Counted from the first letter of the stretch, positions 7,823 through 19,124 are shown. The stretch is DNA of 55,198 nt from Phormidium sp. OSCR (GCA_001314905.1 LJZT01000016.1:1-55198), one strand, 5' to 3'. Made by a program: numbers and translations. Notes: generated by a model from the sequence alone, not told the origin.

Positions 7823-10399
7823 ATGAACAACAGACCAGTGGGAACCGAGGCGATCGCCTTGCTGTCACGAGTGACGGGAAAAGACCTCAACCCCAAGCAT
7901 ATCACTCCATCTGTCCTATTTATCACAGCTCTCTCAACCCTACTGGTGGGTTCCATGTGTCTCGATAGAGTAGCGAGCGATGATAAAAACCGTTACCTCC
8001 TAAGGACCTTGAAGCAGGTCGTTGCGTCTGAAGGAAATTTGCACCGCTTCACTCAGTTGATACTCAATGGAGTTAAAAGATATCAGATCTATCGTGATAT
8101 TAAAGCTCTACGTATTTTAACGGTAAGGTTTTCTCCGTCTGAGAAGCTGTTACTCCTCATTTTTGGCTACAGGATGTCTAGTATTGGTGGGATGATAAAC
8201 GCTAAAGAATGTTCTTATTTAAGAAAAATCGGAACTCACCTTAAACTTCAGCCTCAACATTTAAAAGTGTTAGAAGCCACATTCCAGAGTCAGCCAGTTC
8301 GCGATCGCGTTGCTTGGGCTGAAGTTTGCGAACTACTAGACTCCTCTAACTTTGAAAACAAAGCATCGGTGGTAAAGAAAGCCGCCAGTCTAATTGAAGA
8401 CAAATTCCCAAAAGTGGCAGAGAAGTCATCAGAAGATCTGGAAACAACAACAGAAGACGAAGTTGATTTAAGATTAACTCAATTCAACAACTCCAAGAAT
8501 AAAATTGGTCTTCAAGGATATGAGTTTTTAAGGGTTTTACAGGATTTATGCAATCGTAAGGTGATAGCAACAGAGCTATTAACTACAACTCGTGAGTTAT
8601 TAGAAAATCTTTCTGATAGCCGCTTTCGTATTTCCGTGATTGGTGAATTTAGCAAGGGTAAATCCACCTTTGTTAATGCCTTAATTGGGGCTAAAATACA
8701 GCCTGTTCGAGCGATTCCTTGCACGGGAACCGTGAGTATTTTGCGCTACGGAAAACAGACCCGTGCCGTCTGTCACTACAACGATGGAACAACTCAGACG
8801 ATACCCATTGAAGAGTACAGCAAAAAGGTAACGATTAGCAAGTCAAAATCTCAAAATATCGAAGACCTCAATCATGAACTTGCCAATTCCTCCCTTAAGT
8901 CTATTGTGCTTGAAACTCCCAAACTAAAATTTTGCAGAAAAGATGCTGAGATTATAGACTCTCCAGGTTTAAATGGGCATCCTGAGCGGACTAAAATCAT
9001 CCAACAGGTAGCTAAAAACACGGATGTCATTATTTTCTTGATGAGTGCTCAAAATATTTTAAGGGAAAATGAGTGCCGTTTATTTAATGAAATTCGGAAT
9101 CCCTTTGCAATTGAGACACAGAAGGGAGTTCAGCCAGCCTCTAATATTTTCATGGTTGTCAACTTCCTTGATATATTGCTTGACGACGACGATGATGAAG
9201 ATTCTATCAATGCTATCAAAAGTCGGGTCGAGGATTTCTGTTTCCATGAACAGCCTAGGCGTATTCAAGGAGCTAACCGAGTTCACTATATTTCTGCCCG
9301 AAAAGCTATCCAGGCTAAGTTTAACAACGAAAATAACTCATATCGTCGTGATTTTGAGAATTTAACCAAGGCCCTTGAGGAGTTTTTAATGGCTGAGCGA
9401 GGCTCACTGAAGCTCCAGCGATTTTCAGATGGTTTCAACCAACTCATGACCGATGCATTAGCTGCAATTCAGGACTACCAAAACTTACAAGAGTCCAGTC
9501 TTGAGAATGTGGATCTCACTAAAACAGAGGTTTTCGAGAGAATGGCACAAGCGGGAGCCTGTCAAGTCCGAGTTGAAAACCTTGCCAAGAAACTTTATGC
9601 TCAGGTGAGTGCTCTAGCTGCTAAGTCCCTTGAAGAATGGCAAACGGGGCTGAATGAAAAGATGTGTGTCAAATCAGAAAGCTGGACATCTGAGTATGAA
9701 TGGTTACGCAGTCGTGATGAGCTAATCGAGGACTATATTCAGCAGTTTAAGCATGACCTGTTAGAGGAAATTAAAATTTGGGTCAAGCAAGACTTAATCA
9801 AAAAAGTTATCAAACCAGGACTTGATGAGCTTGACTCCTTCATTGCCAAAGAAATTGAATCAATCAAAGAAAAATTTGAGCAACATCGGTCAGGACAAGA
9901 GGACTATGAAGAAAGTTGGGTTTTTGCTAGTACATCTCAACGGAAGACCGACGAGGAGTCAAAATCAGGTCTAAATGTAGGGATGCTTGGTTTAGGAAAT
10001 TCCCTCATTTCTGGACTATTTTTGGGTTCGTTTATCTCAAAAATTGCGGGGGTCATCGGGAGTAGAATGTCTGGATTTAGCTTAAAGGGAATGTTAGATA
10101 TTAATACCATAATTCGTGAAAGTTTGATTGAGGAAGGAATTACGAACTTCAGAACTTCTCAAGAAGATATGACTACGGAAATTAAAGTTTACATTGCTAA
10201 AGCATTTACTCGACGAGTTAATACTTTTAGTGAAATCATAACAAATACCCTATCGGTGTATGAAAATGACATTGAGCGCCTAGTCAAACTCGATACTCGA
10301 CCAAAAGAAGAACACGCCTCGGAAATGGAATGGCTGAATCAGCAACGGGAGCGATTGCAAGGGATTCAACAGGAGATTAACCAAATCCTGTCAGTCTAA
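7823..10399 (+). CDS. TerB-like/dynamin-family GTPase fusion
   Basis: A large GTPase of the bacterial dynamin-like type, 858 residues from the ATG at 7823 (an in-frame TTG at 7724 would add 33). Residues ~15-150 look like a TerB-type helical domain (paired halves, the second with GGMINAKECSYLRKIG). The G domain has P-loop GEFSKGKST (~274-282), a switch Thr in PCTGTVS, G3 DSPG (~379) and a probable G4 near VVNFLDIL. After long helices, a Gly-rich hydrophobic segment (~715-745, LGNSLISGLFLGSFISKIAG) probably inserts in membrane, and a coiled coil ends the protein. Bacterial dynamins remodel or guard membranes, and some act against phage. It diverges from an unknown gene at 6279-7640. Confidence 0.8.
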   Translation: MNNRPVGTEAIALLSRVTGKDLNPKHITPSVLFITALSTLLVGSMCLDRVASDDKNRYLLRTLKQVVASEGNLHRFTQLILNGVKRYQIYRDIKALRILTVRFSPSEKLLLLIFGYRMSSIGGMINAKECSYLRKIGTHLKLQPQHLKVLEATFQSQPVRDRVAWAEVCELLDSSNFENKASVVKKAASLIEDKFPKVAEKSSEDLETTTEDEVDLRLTQFNNSKNKIGLQGYEFLRVLQDLCNRKVIATELLTTTRELLENLSDSRFRISVIGEFSKGKSTFVNALIGAKIQPVRAIPCTGTVSILRYGKQTRAVCHYNDGTTQTIPIEEYSKKVTISKSKSQNIEDLNHELANSSLKSIVLETPKLKFCRKDAEIIDSPGLNGHPERTKIIQQVAKNTDVIIFLMSAQNILRENECRLFNEIRNPFAIETQKGVQPASNIFMVVNFLDILLDDDDDEDSINAIKSRVEDFCFHEQPRRIQGANRVHYISARKAIQAKFNNENNSYRRDFENLTKALEEFLMAERGSLKLQRFSDGFNQLMTDALAAIQDYQNLQESSLENVDLTKTEVFERMAQAGACQVRVENLAKKLYAQVSALAAKSLEEWQTGLNEKMCVKSESWTSEYEWLRSRDELIEDYIQQFKHDLLEEIKIWVKQDLIKKVIKPGLDELDSFIAKEIESIKEKFEQHRSGQEDYEESWVFASTSQRKTDEESKSGLNVGMLGLGNSLISGLFLGSFISKIAGVIGSRMSGFSLKGMLDINTIIRESLIEEGITNFRTSQEDMTTEIKVYIAKAFTRRVNTFSEIITNTLSVYENDIERLVKLDTRPKEEHASEMEWLNQQRERLQGIQQEINQILSV

Positions 10400-10444
10400 C
10401 GGCGTTCCGCACTCTCACATTCATGCAACTGTCGGGGAGAGTTA

Positions 10445-11017
10445 TCAGTGGTTGGGGGGAGTCATCTGAAGCCAGCCGAAGATGCGATCGCACGTCAGAG
10501 TTAGGGGAAGGTTAGCCAACTGGGGGAGTGGTGTGGACCCTTCATAGAGGATTGGTTCACGCTGGGGTTGGAAGACGAGGATGGAGCGATCGCCGGGATC
10601 GACGAGCCATCCCATTTGACTCTCATACTGGAGACAATGGAGAAGTTTTCCGGCGACGCGGTTGGGACTTTGCTGGGGGGAGAGGATTTCAATCACCCAG
10701 TCTGGCGCCTGTTGGACATCATCGACGGGTTCCCCAGACGCATCTAAAACAATCCGTTCCCAGTAAAAGACAGCGATATCCGGAACCAGGGAGCGATCGC
10801 CAAAGGTGCAACGCAATTCGGAAAACCCATAGGCGAGTTGTGCGTCTTCGGCGACGACGTTAATCGCTTGGAGTAGCTTTGTTTGAAGCCGCGAATGACG
10901 CGCCTTTGGCATCGGTTTTTGGATAATTTGTCCATTGATATATTCGCTCTCTGGCTGAGTTGGCGGTAAGTTCAAGAACGCCTTGAGACTGAGCGACTGG
11001 TGTTGGCTTGTTGTCAT
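10445..11017 (-). CDS. Uma2-family (DUF820) putative nuclease
   Basis: 190 residues. The family has a PD-(D/E)xK restriction-endonuclease fold; here the core reads LVPDIAVF and, further on, DWVIEILSP. Uma2 proteins are hugely expanded in cyanobacteria and their role is unsettled. A longer frame runs upstream, but the ATG at 11017 overlaps the stop of the preceding Uma2 gene as ATGA, so translational coupling sets this start. Last gene of a three-gene run (11855 to 10445). Confidence 0.8.
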   Translation of the reverse strand: MTTSQHQSLSLKAFLNLPPTQPESEYINGQIIQKPMPKARHSRLQTKLLQAINVVAEDAQLAYGFSELRCTFGDRSLVPDIAVFYWERIVLDASGEPVDDVQQAPDWVIEILSPQQSPNRVAGKLLHCLQYESQMGWLVDPGDRSILVFQPQREPILYEGSTPLPQLANLPLTLTCDRIFGWLQMTPPNH

Positions 11018-11035
11018 CGTTCGAGAATCCCTTGG
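10993..11035. repeat. 43-bp direct repeat, copy A
   Basis: Identical over 43 bases to 11860-11902. It spans the last codons of one Uma2 gene and the first codons of the next, so it looks like the join of duplicated Uma2 modules. Confidence 0.95.
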
Positions 11036-11589
11036 TAAATTTCTTGCAGGGAAATATCGAGTGAGATCGCACTCAAAGAAATCGTCGTGTCTCGGCGATC
11101 GTACAGTCGCAACGACCATTCCTTTTCATCCCGACGCAGGAACTGTTCCACACGGGGTTCATTTTGATGGACTAATAGATATTCGCGAAACTCAGGAATC
11201 GATTGATAATAGCGAAACTTGTCCCCGCGATCGCGGGCCTCGGTGGAGGGAGAGAGGACTTCGACAATGAGACAGGGATTAAGAAGTTCATCCCGGCGAT
11301 CGCCATTAAACCGGGGTTCTCCTGCAATCACCAGAACATCAGGATAAACCGCTTGTTGATACTGGGGAATCCAGAGGCGCATATCCCCAGCGCGAACCTG
11401 ATAGGATTGGTCTCGTCGACCCAGATTCAGGTAGGTCACCCAATTTAAGGCAATTCCATTATGCTCGTAGGTTCCGCCGGTCATCGGAACCACCTCGCCA
11501 TCACGATACTCATGACGAGTCTCAGCCATCTCTTCCCGGCGACGGTATTCATTGATAGAAACCTGAAGCGTTTGCAGGTTGGCGGTCAC
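11014..11589 (-). CDS. Uma2-family (DUF820) putative nuclease
   Basis: 191 residues, same fold as its downstream neighbour but clearly diverged. Motifs seen: HEYRDGEVVPMTGGT near the N-terminus, YPDVLVIAGEP (the PD of the fold) and CLIVEVLSPSTEARDRGDKF, with Glu and Lys of the (D/E)xK region. Start and stop both overlap neighbouring genes by four bases (ATGA), so it is the middle of a translationally coupled trio. Function is unknown beyond predicted nuclease. Confidence 0.85.
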   Translation of the reverse strand: MTANLQTLQVSINEYRRREEMAETRHEYRDGEVVPMTGGTYEHNGIALNWVTYLNLGRRDQSYQVRAGDMRLWIPQYQQAVYPDVLVIAGEPRFNGDRRDELLNPCLIVEVLSPSTEARDRGDKFRYYQSIPEFREYLLVHQNEPRVEQFLRRDEKEWSLRLYDRRDTTISLSAISLDISLQEIYQGILER

Positions 11590-11855
11590 GATTGTGAGTC
11601 CTCAGAAGCGTCTATATCCGAGAGGCGATCGCCCTCTTGCCAAAGTCTATCTTGCAACGAGTCATCACAATGACTATGCAGATGAATCGTGGTGGCGACA
11701 AGTTCCGCGATAATGGTAGCGCGATCGTCGGGGGAGAGGGGCGATCGTAACTGGTTTAACAAATCGAGCGTCACCTGACAGTCCTCGGCTAGTTCCTCTA
11801 GGAGGCGATCGAGGGTGCTATCTTGGCTTAACTGTACTCCTGTCTTGACTGGCAT
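11586..11855 (-). CDS. Small hypothetical protein, first gene of the Uma2 trio
   Basis: 89 residues, acidic and largely helical (LDRLLEELAEDCQVTLDLLNQLRSP), with a His-rich stretch (TTIHLHSHCDD). No recognised domain. It overlaps the Uma2 gene downstream by ATGA. Its own ATG overlaps, as TAATG, the stop of a nine-codon frame (MTTSQHQSQ) left in the 43-bp repeat. That small frame copies the start of the last Uma2 gene, so this gene probably took its place after a duplication. Confidence 0.55.
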   Translation of the reverse strand: MPVKTGVQLSQDSTLDRLLEELAEDCQVTLDLLNQLRSPLSPDDRATIIAELVATTIHLHSHCDDSLQDRLWQEGDRLSDIDASEDSQS

Positions 11856-11859
11856 TATT

Positions 11860-11902
11860 GCGACTGGTGTTGGCTTGTTGTCATCGTTCGAGAATCCCTT
11901 GG
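11860..11902. repeat. 43-bp direct repeat, copy B with Uma2 C-terminal scar
   Basis: Exact copy of 10993-11035. On the minus strand it encodes QGILER-stop and then MTTSQHQ, the same end/start junction as in the intact pair. Here it has lost the genes on either side. Confidence 0.95.
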
Positions 11903-11919
11903 CGAATAGCTTTAAGCCT

Positions 11920-12663
11920 TCAAGAGCTTTTCACACAAAGCTGCTTATCCTCATTGAAAATCGGAAAGTCATCCCAAGTTCTACCATCTAGCGTGCGTCC
12001 ATTTCTTTTTTTCTGAACTCCACCCCATTGCTTAAAAAAGAAAGGCACTCCAGAACTCAAACACTGATCTCTGATTTCCCTAACCCACTCAATCTTCATG
12101 GGACGTGACCCAGGCCCAGACTCTCCCCCAACAATCACCCAGTTAATTCCTTGTAAGTCTAAGTCAAGAGGACCGATGAGGGGTTCGCAAGATAGAAAAC
12201 GAATTTGTGCCGGAATTTGTTTGAGAACCTCATATCGCCAAGTCCAGGCTTGAGATTCGACACTGACACCCGCCCAGACATTAGACGGCCAGCGAGCGAG
12301 TTGCCTAGACAGTTCTAACATCCGTTCAGGACGCTTAGTTAACAACTGAAATTGATGCCAGTGAGCTTTTTCCATAACATCAAAGACATTTCGCACAAAA
12401 TCGAGGGGAATCTCATCATGAAATAGATCGCTCATCGAATTGACAAAAATTAGGCGCGGCTTTTTCCATGACAACGGCATCGCGACGCGATCTGGCCATA
12501 CTCGAATATCAAAACCTTGCTCGTAGGGATGCCCTTTGATACCACGCCAGCGTTCCGCAAAACGCTCAGCATAGCAATTCAAGCACCCTGGGCTAACTTT
12601 GGTGCATCCCGTAGTAGGATTCCAAGTCGATTCTGTCCATTCAATTGATGATTTAGAAGACAT
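11920..12663 (-). CDS. Gp37/Gp68-family (DUF5131) three-Cys-motif protein
   Basis: 247 residues. The start carries the family hallmark [19 protein letters not shown] then NCYAERFA, a C-x6-C-x2-C motif likely to bind metal, possibly an iron-sulfur cluster. Later family motifs are [24 protein letters not shown] and [12 protein letters not shown]. Homologues are known from phages and bacterial chromosomes and are usually paired with TcmP, as here (28 bases downstream of tcmP, same strand). The reaction is unknown; resemblance to radical-SAM-like folds has been noted for the family, but I cannot confirm it. Confidence 0.85.
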   Translation of the reverse strand: MSSKSSIEWTESTWNPTTGCTKVSPGCLNCYAERFAERWRGIKGHPYEQGFDIRVWPDRVAMPLSWKKPRLIFVNSMSDLFHDEIPLDFVRNVFDVMEKAHWHQFQLLTKRPERMLELSRQLARWPSNVWAGVSVESQAWTWRYEVLKQIPAQIRFLSCEPLIGPLDLDLQGINWVIVGGESGPGSRPMKIEWVREIRDQCLSSGVPFFFKQWGGVQKKRNGRTLDGRTWDDFPIFNEDKQLCVKSS

Positions 12664-12691
12664 GGCTTTGACTTGTGTACTTTTCTCTATT

Positions 12692-14005
12692 CTATCTTAA
12701 TCGAACTCTATCTGTTAATCGGGGCTGTCCATTTTTTCCAATAGATTCAGCTTCCAAGATACCTTGCTGGTAAAGAGGTATAAATACTTCAGCTCGATAT
12801 TGCTTTCGTTTCAGCTTGCCCAGAGATAAAATACTTTCGCGATCAAGTGTTAAAATAAGCTTTGTAATCGCGTCATCTAATTTAGTCCATTCGGAACATA
12901 TATCTGCTAAAATACTATCGAGGTAAAGGGTTATACGATCTAGTTGATCTTGATTTTCTTTATCCCACTCTTTCTCTAAAAACTTAATAACACTTTTACT
13001 AACATTTTCTTGAAAAAATAAGCTTTTGTTTTCTTCATAAATCATATCATTCAAAAAAATACCAAAAGCTTTTTCAGGATACCTGCTACAAGCAATAATA
13101 TGATATTTAGGTGCGGCAGAATTAAACTTTTCTTTAATCTCAAAACTTACAACACCTTTAAACTCGCATTCGTCTCTCAGTTTCTGTTTGTAATGTTCAA
13201 TTGCCCACTTTGCAAAAGTTTGAGCCGGACTCTTGGTGAATTCCTGCCATTTGTCTCTCCATGCTTTCTTAGAAGATTCTCCAAGAAATGAATCAACTTT
13301 TTTAGCAAAGGTATCTCCCGTTGTTTTTCCTTGTTCTTTCCATTTTTTGGACATGGCATTTCCAACTTGCCTAGACAAGTAGCCATTATGAAAAAGAATA
13401 AATAATTCGCCGCCAAAATTTATCTGATATTCTGCAATCCTTTTAAGGGATTCAAAACCTACGCCATTCGGACTAAATGTATCTAGAAAAAATAGAGAGG
13501 GACAAGGTTTGTTTGAATCCCGTTTAATGTCTTCCATTAATCTATTTAAGATTTCTTCAAATCCAGATGGTGGATAAATTTTATAATCTAGCCCTTCTCC
13601 TACCGCACAACAGTTATCTATAAGTTTTTGATTCCTTTCTCGATTTTCTTCTATAAAAAAACATCTTAGATTCACCCGATTTTCTGACTCGAGAATGCGA
13701 GCTGTTTTTAATGCAATTAGCGGAGAACCATCTTTATCAGAAAAATTCGCTTCGTATCTTTTCCAGAAATAAGATTTTTTAATAAACTCTTCGATACCAC
13801 CAATTGTACCTTCTTCATATTCTCCACTTCCCGCAAATCCATCAATGTAGTTAATGGTATCGCTCAAGGATGCTAAATTGTAGCAGCTTGCCTGCAAATA
13901 CTTTAAAATAATCCTATGTTTAGCAACTGACCATTTACGTTTACGGGCAAAAAAGTCATGTTCGGCATTTGCATCGTCATCGAATAACGAAAGTTGTTTG
14001 TTCAT
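12692..14005 (-). CDS. tcmP: Three-Cys-motif partner protein TcmP
   Basis: 437 residues. Diagnostic stretches are [26 protein letters not shown] and [20 protein letters not shown], typical of TcmP. The DGFAGSG motif resembles the SAM-binding loop of Rossmann methyltransferases, so nucleic-acid or protein methylation is possible but untested. Named for its constant pairing with the Gp37/Gp68 three-Cys protein, encoded directly downstream. The gene is clearly more AT-rich than thiC next to it, which points to horizontal acquisition of the pair. Confidence 0.8.
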   Translation of the reverse strand: MNKQLSLFDDDANAEHDFFARKRKWSVAKHRIILKYLQASCYNLASLSDTINYIDGFAGSGEYEEGTIGGIEEFIKKSYFWKRYEANFSDKDGSPLIALKTARILESENRVNLRCFFIEENRERNQKLIDNCCAVGEGLDYKIYPPSGFEEILNRLMEDIKRDSNKPCPSLFFLDTFSPNGVGFESLKRIAEYQINFGGELFILFHNGYLSRQVGNAMSKKWKEQGKTTGDTFAKKVDSFLGESSKKAWRDKWQEFTKSPAQTFAKWAIEHYKQKLRDECEFKGVVSFEIKEKFNSAAPKYHIIACSRYPEKAFGIFLNDMIYEENKSLFFQENVSKSVIKFLEKEWDKENQDQLDRITLYLDSILADICSEWTKLDDAITKLILTLDRESILSLGKLKRKQYRAEVFIPLYQQGILEAESIGKNGQPRLTDRVRLR

Positions 14006-14042
14006 TGTTCTCTTTCACAAGTGATGTTTTCTAAATCAAACT

Positions 14043-14074
14043 AAAACTAAAGGGGCAAGCAATGCTCACCCCTT
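14043..14074 (-). terminator. Rho-independent terminator of thiC
   Basis: On the minus strand AGGGG-TG-AGC-ATT-GCT-TG-CCCCT forms a hairpin followed by TTAGTTTTAG, a few bases after the thiC stop. Confidence 0.7.
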
Positions 14075-14085
14075 CAGTCTAGCGC

Positions 14086-15590
<1,505 letters not shown>

Positions 15591-15644
15591 TCTAACATCA
15601 TTGTGGGGGCGATGGAGGTGGGGGCGATCGAAGCTTAAGGGTTT

Positions 15645-17195
15645 CTAAGGATTCTCCGCTGTCTCTGGACTCCCAGAACTTCCAGAAAAGGCCCCTTGCA
15701 ACTCTTGGCGAAAGCGCAACAGGGCCAGAAACTCCTCAACAGTTTGCCGCCAATAGGACTGAGGTTTCATCTTCGGCAACAACCTTTCGCGAAACTCTGC
15801 CTCCAAGTGAGGATTCATCCAAATAGCAAACTGACGAAACGTCGAACGTACCGCCCAATCATACTTATCCTGACTGGCCAGAATATCCTGGCAAAATCGC
15901 TGGAAAATTGCCCGAGAAAACCCATCACTCCAGTCCCACTCACAGACCTGTAAGCGGCTTAAACTGGGATGACGCTTACTCATCATCTCCGGGTGGGCCT
16001 GGAGATGTGCAAGAATCCAGGTTTCCCGTTCCTCCTGGGGTAAACTGCACAACAGACGGCCGTCCCGTTGCGAACTCTCCTCAAGTCGTCCCGGAATTGG
16101 CCAGCGCAACAACCGCCGTGTCCAACTGAGATCCCCATGACGCATAGCCGCCACAGCCCAACCCTCCAACAAGCAATCCTTGAGGGGATGTTCTGCCGCT
16201 AATCCTAGCCAAACCTCAATCTCGTCTCCTTGCGCCCAAACCCGAGGCGGTACTCGGGCCAATTGTTGCAAGAACCACCAAGGTTGCCGAGACATTTTGG
16301 CTGGGGCCTTCTCGCGCACCCCATCCCGCTGCATCGGCCCAGTCACCGTTTCCGGTAGCGTCACTTGTAATCCCTTGCTATCTCGCCAAAGCCGCTGACG
16401 AACCCACTGCGTCACCCGTTTGAGAAACTCAGAATCGGCAAGTTGCGTCAGTAGCTGCGCCGCCATCTCCCGCACCTGCTGACTTTTATCGGCTAAGGCT
16501 GCCTCCAAAAACGGCTCGTCAGCAGCACTTAAGCCCTGATGGAAAGTTTTGAGGTATTCCGTGCGATCGCCGGCTTTATGCCTCTCCCAGACCCCTCTAA
16601 CCCACTCTCTCGCTCGGTCAGGGTCAGTTAACCGCATCTGAGTTAACCGCAACAAACGAGTCGGTAAATTGCCTTTACGCCAGCCCTCCTCCGGCGTTCC
16701 CCCCACCATCAAGGCTGCAAACTGCCAATCGGGGTTTTGGGCCGCCAGCCAGTAGCCGCGATCGCCCAACACCGGTAGTATCAAAGGGCGAAGTTGCCGC
16801 CGTACTCGGCCCACCTCCAACAACTCCGGCAAAACCTGCGGCGCCACTCGCACCTGGCGATATTGCGCCCAACCCAGCCAAAGAGACAATCGTTCGGGAA
16901 CCTCCTCCCCAGCCAAAATCCCCTCTAGCAGCCGACTCGCCGCCGCCGAACAAACGGGCAACCTCTCCAGCGGCGCCACCACTGGACGGACATCATCCCC
17001 CAGCTTGGGAAACACGCGTCCTGCCTGACGTTGTACACTGGCGATCGCCAACGCTTGCAAAATCTCCACTTCTACGCTATCACCATCAATCAGAGGTTGA
17101 ATCTCCTCCGACAGCGGCACAATCTCCGCCAACGGTCGTTTTCCCAACCGTTGCGTTCCCAACAAAACCGCCTTAACCAGCGCCTCCCACACCAC
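15645..17195 (-). CDS. DUF5691-type HEAT-like repeat protein
   Basis: 516 residues, soluble, Leu/Arg/Trp-rich with helical repeats. The opening LVKAVLLGTQR and segments such as GDRGYWLAAQNPDW, FLEAALADKSQQVREMAAQLLTQLADSEF (HEAT-like) and DCLLEGWAVAAMRHGD match what I recall of DUF5691. Members often accompany SWIM-finger and MoxR/VWA genes, none of which is seen here. Function unknown. It diverges from the HerA-like ATPase gene across about 130 bases of repeats. Confidence 0.6.
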   Translation of the reverse strand: MVWEALVKAVLLGTQRLGKRPLAEIVPLSEEIQPLIDGDSVEVEILQALAIASVQRQAGRVFPKLGDDVRPVVAPLERLPVCSAAASRLLEGILAGEEVPERLSLWLGWAQYRQVRVAPQVLPELLEVGRVRRQLRPLILPVLGDRGYWLAAQNPDWQFAALMVGGTPEEGWRKGNLPTRLLRLTQMRLTDPDRAREWVRGVWERHKAGDRTEYLKTFHQGLSAADEPFLEAALADKSQQVREMAAQLLTQLADSEFLKRVTQWVRQRLWRDSKGLQVTLPETVTGPMQRDGVREKAPAKMSRQPWWFLQQLARVPPRVWAQGDEIEVWLGLAAEHPLKDCLLEGWAVAAMRHGDLSWTRRLLRWPIPGRLEESSQRDGRLLCSLPQEERETWILAHLQAHPEMMSKRHPSLSRLQVCEWDWSDGFSRAIFQRFCQDILASQDKYDWAVRSTFRQFAIWMNPHLEAEFRERLLPKMKPQSYWRQTVEEFLALLRFRQELQGAFSGSSGSPETAENP

Positions 17196-17264
17196 TCAAC
17201 ACACCTCCCATCAACCCCTCCCCAGTCTACAGCAGCCAACAGAATTCCCCCCATTGCCTATTGC

Positions 17265-17320
17265 CTTCTTGCCTTCTCCCGCCTCTTGCCTTTTGCCTTT
17301 TGCCTTTTGCCTTTTGCCTC
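17265..17320. repeat. TTTTGCC/CTCTTGCC low-complexity repeat
   Basis: Tandem TTTTGCC heptamers and CTCTTGCC units. This is the reverse complement of the GGCAAGAGGC/GGCAAAAGGC module found elsewhere in the window, placed just before the HerA-like start. Confidence 0.8.
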
Positions 17321-17327
17321 ATTAACC

Positions 17328-19076
17328 ATGTTCGATCGCCCTCTCGGTTCCGTCATCCAAGGTTCTCTCAGTCACGGCCTAGAAATTCGTCTCCATCCCG
17401 ACGTTTCCGTTGAAGAAATGCGCGTCGGCAAATTCCTCGTCGTACAGGGAAGTCGAGCGCGGTTTTTCTGCCTCCTCACCGACGTTTCCCTAGGAACCGC
17501 CAGTCAGCGCGTCTTCGCCAACCCGCCTCATCCCGAAGATGACTTCCTACAAGCGGTTCTCGCCGGCAGTGGAACCTACGGAACCCTCGAACTTACCCCC
17601 ATGTTGATGTTAATGACACGGGATGCCGAAGAACTAGCCCGCGTCATGTTACAGGCCAGCGGCCAAGGGGTTAATCAAAATGGGCGCAAGGGCAAAAAAT
17701 CCAAGAAATTAGCCTCCTTTGAGGCCAACAGTAGCGCTGAATTGGAATTACTGCCGGTTAAAACCATTCCCAGTCACTTTTCCCAAGTCTATGAAGCCCT
17801 AGAAACTGATTTTCGCTCGGTTTTTGGCTGGGAAGATGACCCGACTCGTAAAAACTTTGCGATCGGTAAACCCCTCGATATGGACGTTCCCGTCTGTATC
17901 GACCTCGATCGCTTCGTCGAACGCAGCAACGGTGTATTTGGCAAATCAGGAACCGGCAAATCCTTTTTAACCCGTCTTCTTCTCTCCGGGGTTATTCGCA
18001 AAGACGCCGCCGTAAACCTCATTTTTGATATGCACTCCGAGTACGGTTGGGAAGCCCAATGTGAAGGCAAAAATATCAATACCGTCAAAGGGTTGCGGCA
18101 ACTGTTTCCCGGCAAAGTAGAAATGTACACCCTCGACCCCGAATCCACCCGACGGCGAGGCATTCGCGATGCTCAAGAATTGTATTTAAGCTATGACCAA
18201 ATCGAAGTTGAAGATATCAGCTTAGTGCAACGAGAGTTAAATCTCTCCGAAGCCGCCATTGAAAATGCTATCATTCTCCGCAACGAATTTGGCAGAACCT
18301 GGATTACGGAATTGTTGGCCATGGAAAACGAGCATATCCAGGTGTTTTGTGAGGAACGACGGGGCAACAAATCCTCAATCATGGCTTTGCAACGCAAGTT
18401 AATGCGCCTCGATGAATTGAAATATATCCGCAACACTTGTCCTCAGAATTATGTCAATCAAATCCTAAATACTCTGCAAGCCGGAAAACACGTGGTGATT
18501 GAGTTTGGCTCTCAGAGTAATATGTTGTCCTATATGTTGGCAACCAACGTCATTACTCGCCGCATCCACCAACATTATGTTAACCAATCGGAGCAGTTTT
18601 TACAGAGTAAGAATCCCCTTGACAAACCGCGCCAATTAGTGATAACAATCGAGGAAGCTCACCGCTTTTTAGATACCGCCTCCGTGCGCAGTACCATTTT
18701 CGGAACCATTGCCCGTGAAATGCGCAAATATTTTGTCACCTTGTTGGTGGTCGATCAGCGTCCTTCGGGCATTGATAATGAGGTCATGTCTCAGGTGGGA
18801 ACTCGGATTACGGCCCTGTTGAATGATGACAAAGATATTGATGCGATTTTTACTGGGGTATCGGGGGGACAGAATCTGCGATCGGTTTTAGCGAAGTTAG
18901 ACTCAAAACAACAGGCGTTAATTTTGGGTCATGCGGTTCCCATGCCGGTGGTGGTTCAGACGCGTCCCTATGACCAAACTTTCTATACTGAGGTGGGGGA
19001 TTTAGATTTAGATGACCTCTCTGACGACCATGTGGCGGAAATTTCTGAAGCGGCGAAGTTGGATTTAGGGTTTTAA
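17328..19076 (+). CDS. HerA/DUF87-type ATPase
   Basis: 582 residues from the ATG at 17328; an open frame extends upstream through the TTTTGCC repeat but is not convincing. An N-terminal HAS-barrel-like domain (VIQGSLSHGLEIRLHP, VGKFLVVQG) is followed by an ATPase core with Walker A GKSGTGKSF (~205), DMHSEYGWE and Walker B VITIEEAHRF. The arginine/sensor area reads LLVVDQRPSGID and GTRITALLND. HerA-type hexameric translocases move DNA, sometimes with NurA nuclease, but no NurA is adjacent here. The next gene on the same strand (YbjN-like) begins 109 bases later. Confidence 0.8.
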   Translation: MFDRPLGSVIQGSLSHGLEIRLHPDVSVEEMRVGKFLVVQGSRARFFCLLTDVSLGTASQRVFANPPHPEDDFLQAVLAGSGTYGTLELTPMLMLMTRDAEELARVMLQASGQGVNQNGRKGKKSKKLASFEANSSAELELLPVKTIPSHFSQVYEALETDFRSVFGWEDDPTRKNFAIGKPLDMDVPVCIDLDRFVERSNGVFGKSGTGKSFLTRLLLSGVIRKDAAVNLIFDMHSEYGWEAQCEGKNINTVKGLRQLFPGKVEMYTLDPESTRRRGIRDAQELYLSYDQIEVEDISLVQRELNLSEAAIENAIILRNEFGRTWITELLAMENEHIQVFCEERRGNKSSIMALQRKLMRLDELKYIRNTCPQNYVNQILNTLQAGKHVVIEFGSQSNMLSYMLATNVITRRIHQHYVNQSEQFLQSKNPLDKPRQLVITIEEAHRFLDTASVRSTIFGTIAREMRKYFVTLLVVDQRPSGIDNEVMSQVGTRITALLNDDKDIDAIFTGVSGGQNLRSVLAKLDSKQQALILGHAVPMPVVVQTRPYDQTFYTEVGDLDLDDLSDDHVAEISEAAKLDLGF

Positions 19077-19124
19077 GGGTTTCATACCATTTTCCAAAAA
19101 TTGTATGAAAAATTTTCCCGCATC

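Noticed and set aside
17031-17327. Upstream extension of the HerA-like frame
   Set aside because: It would translate the antisense of the DUF5691 gene and the TTTTGCC repeat; conserved sequence begins at the ATG at 17328.
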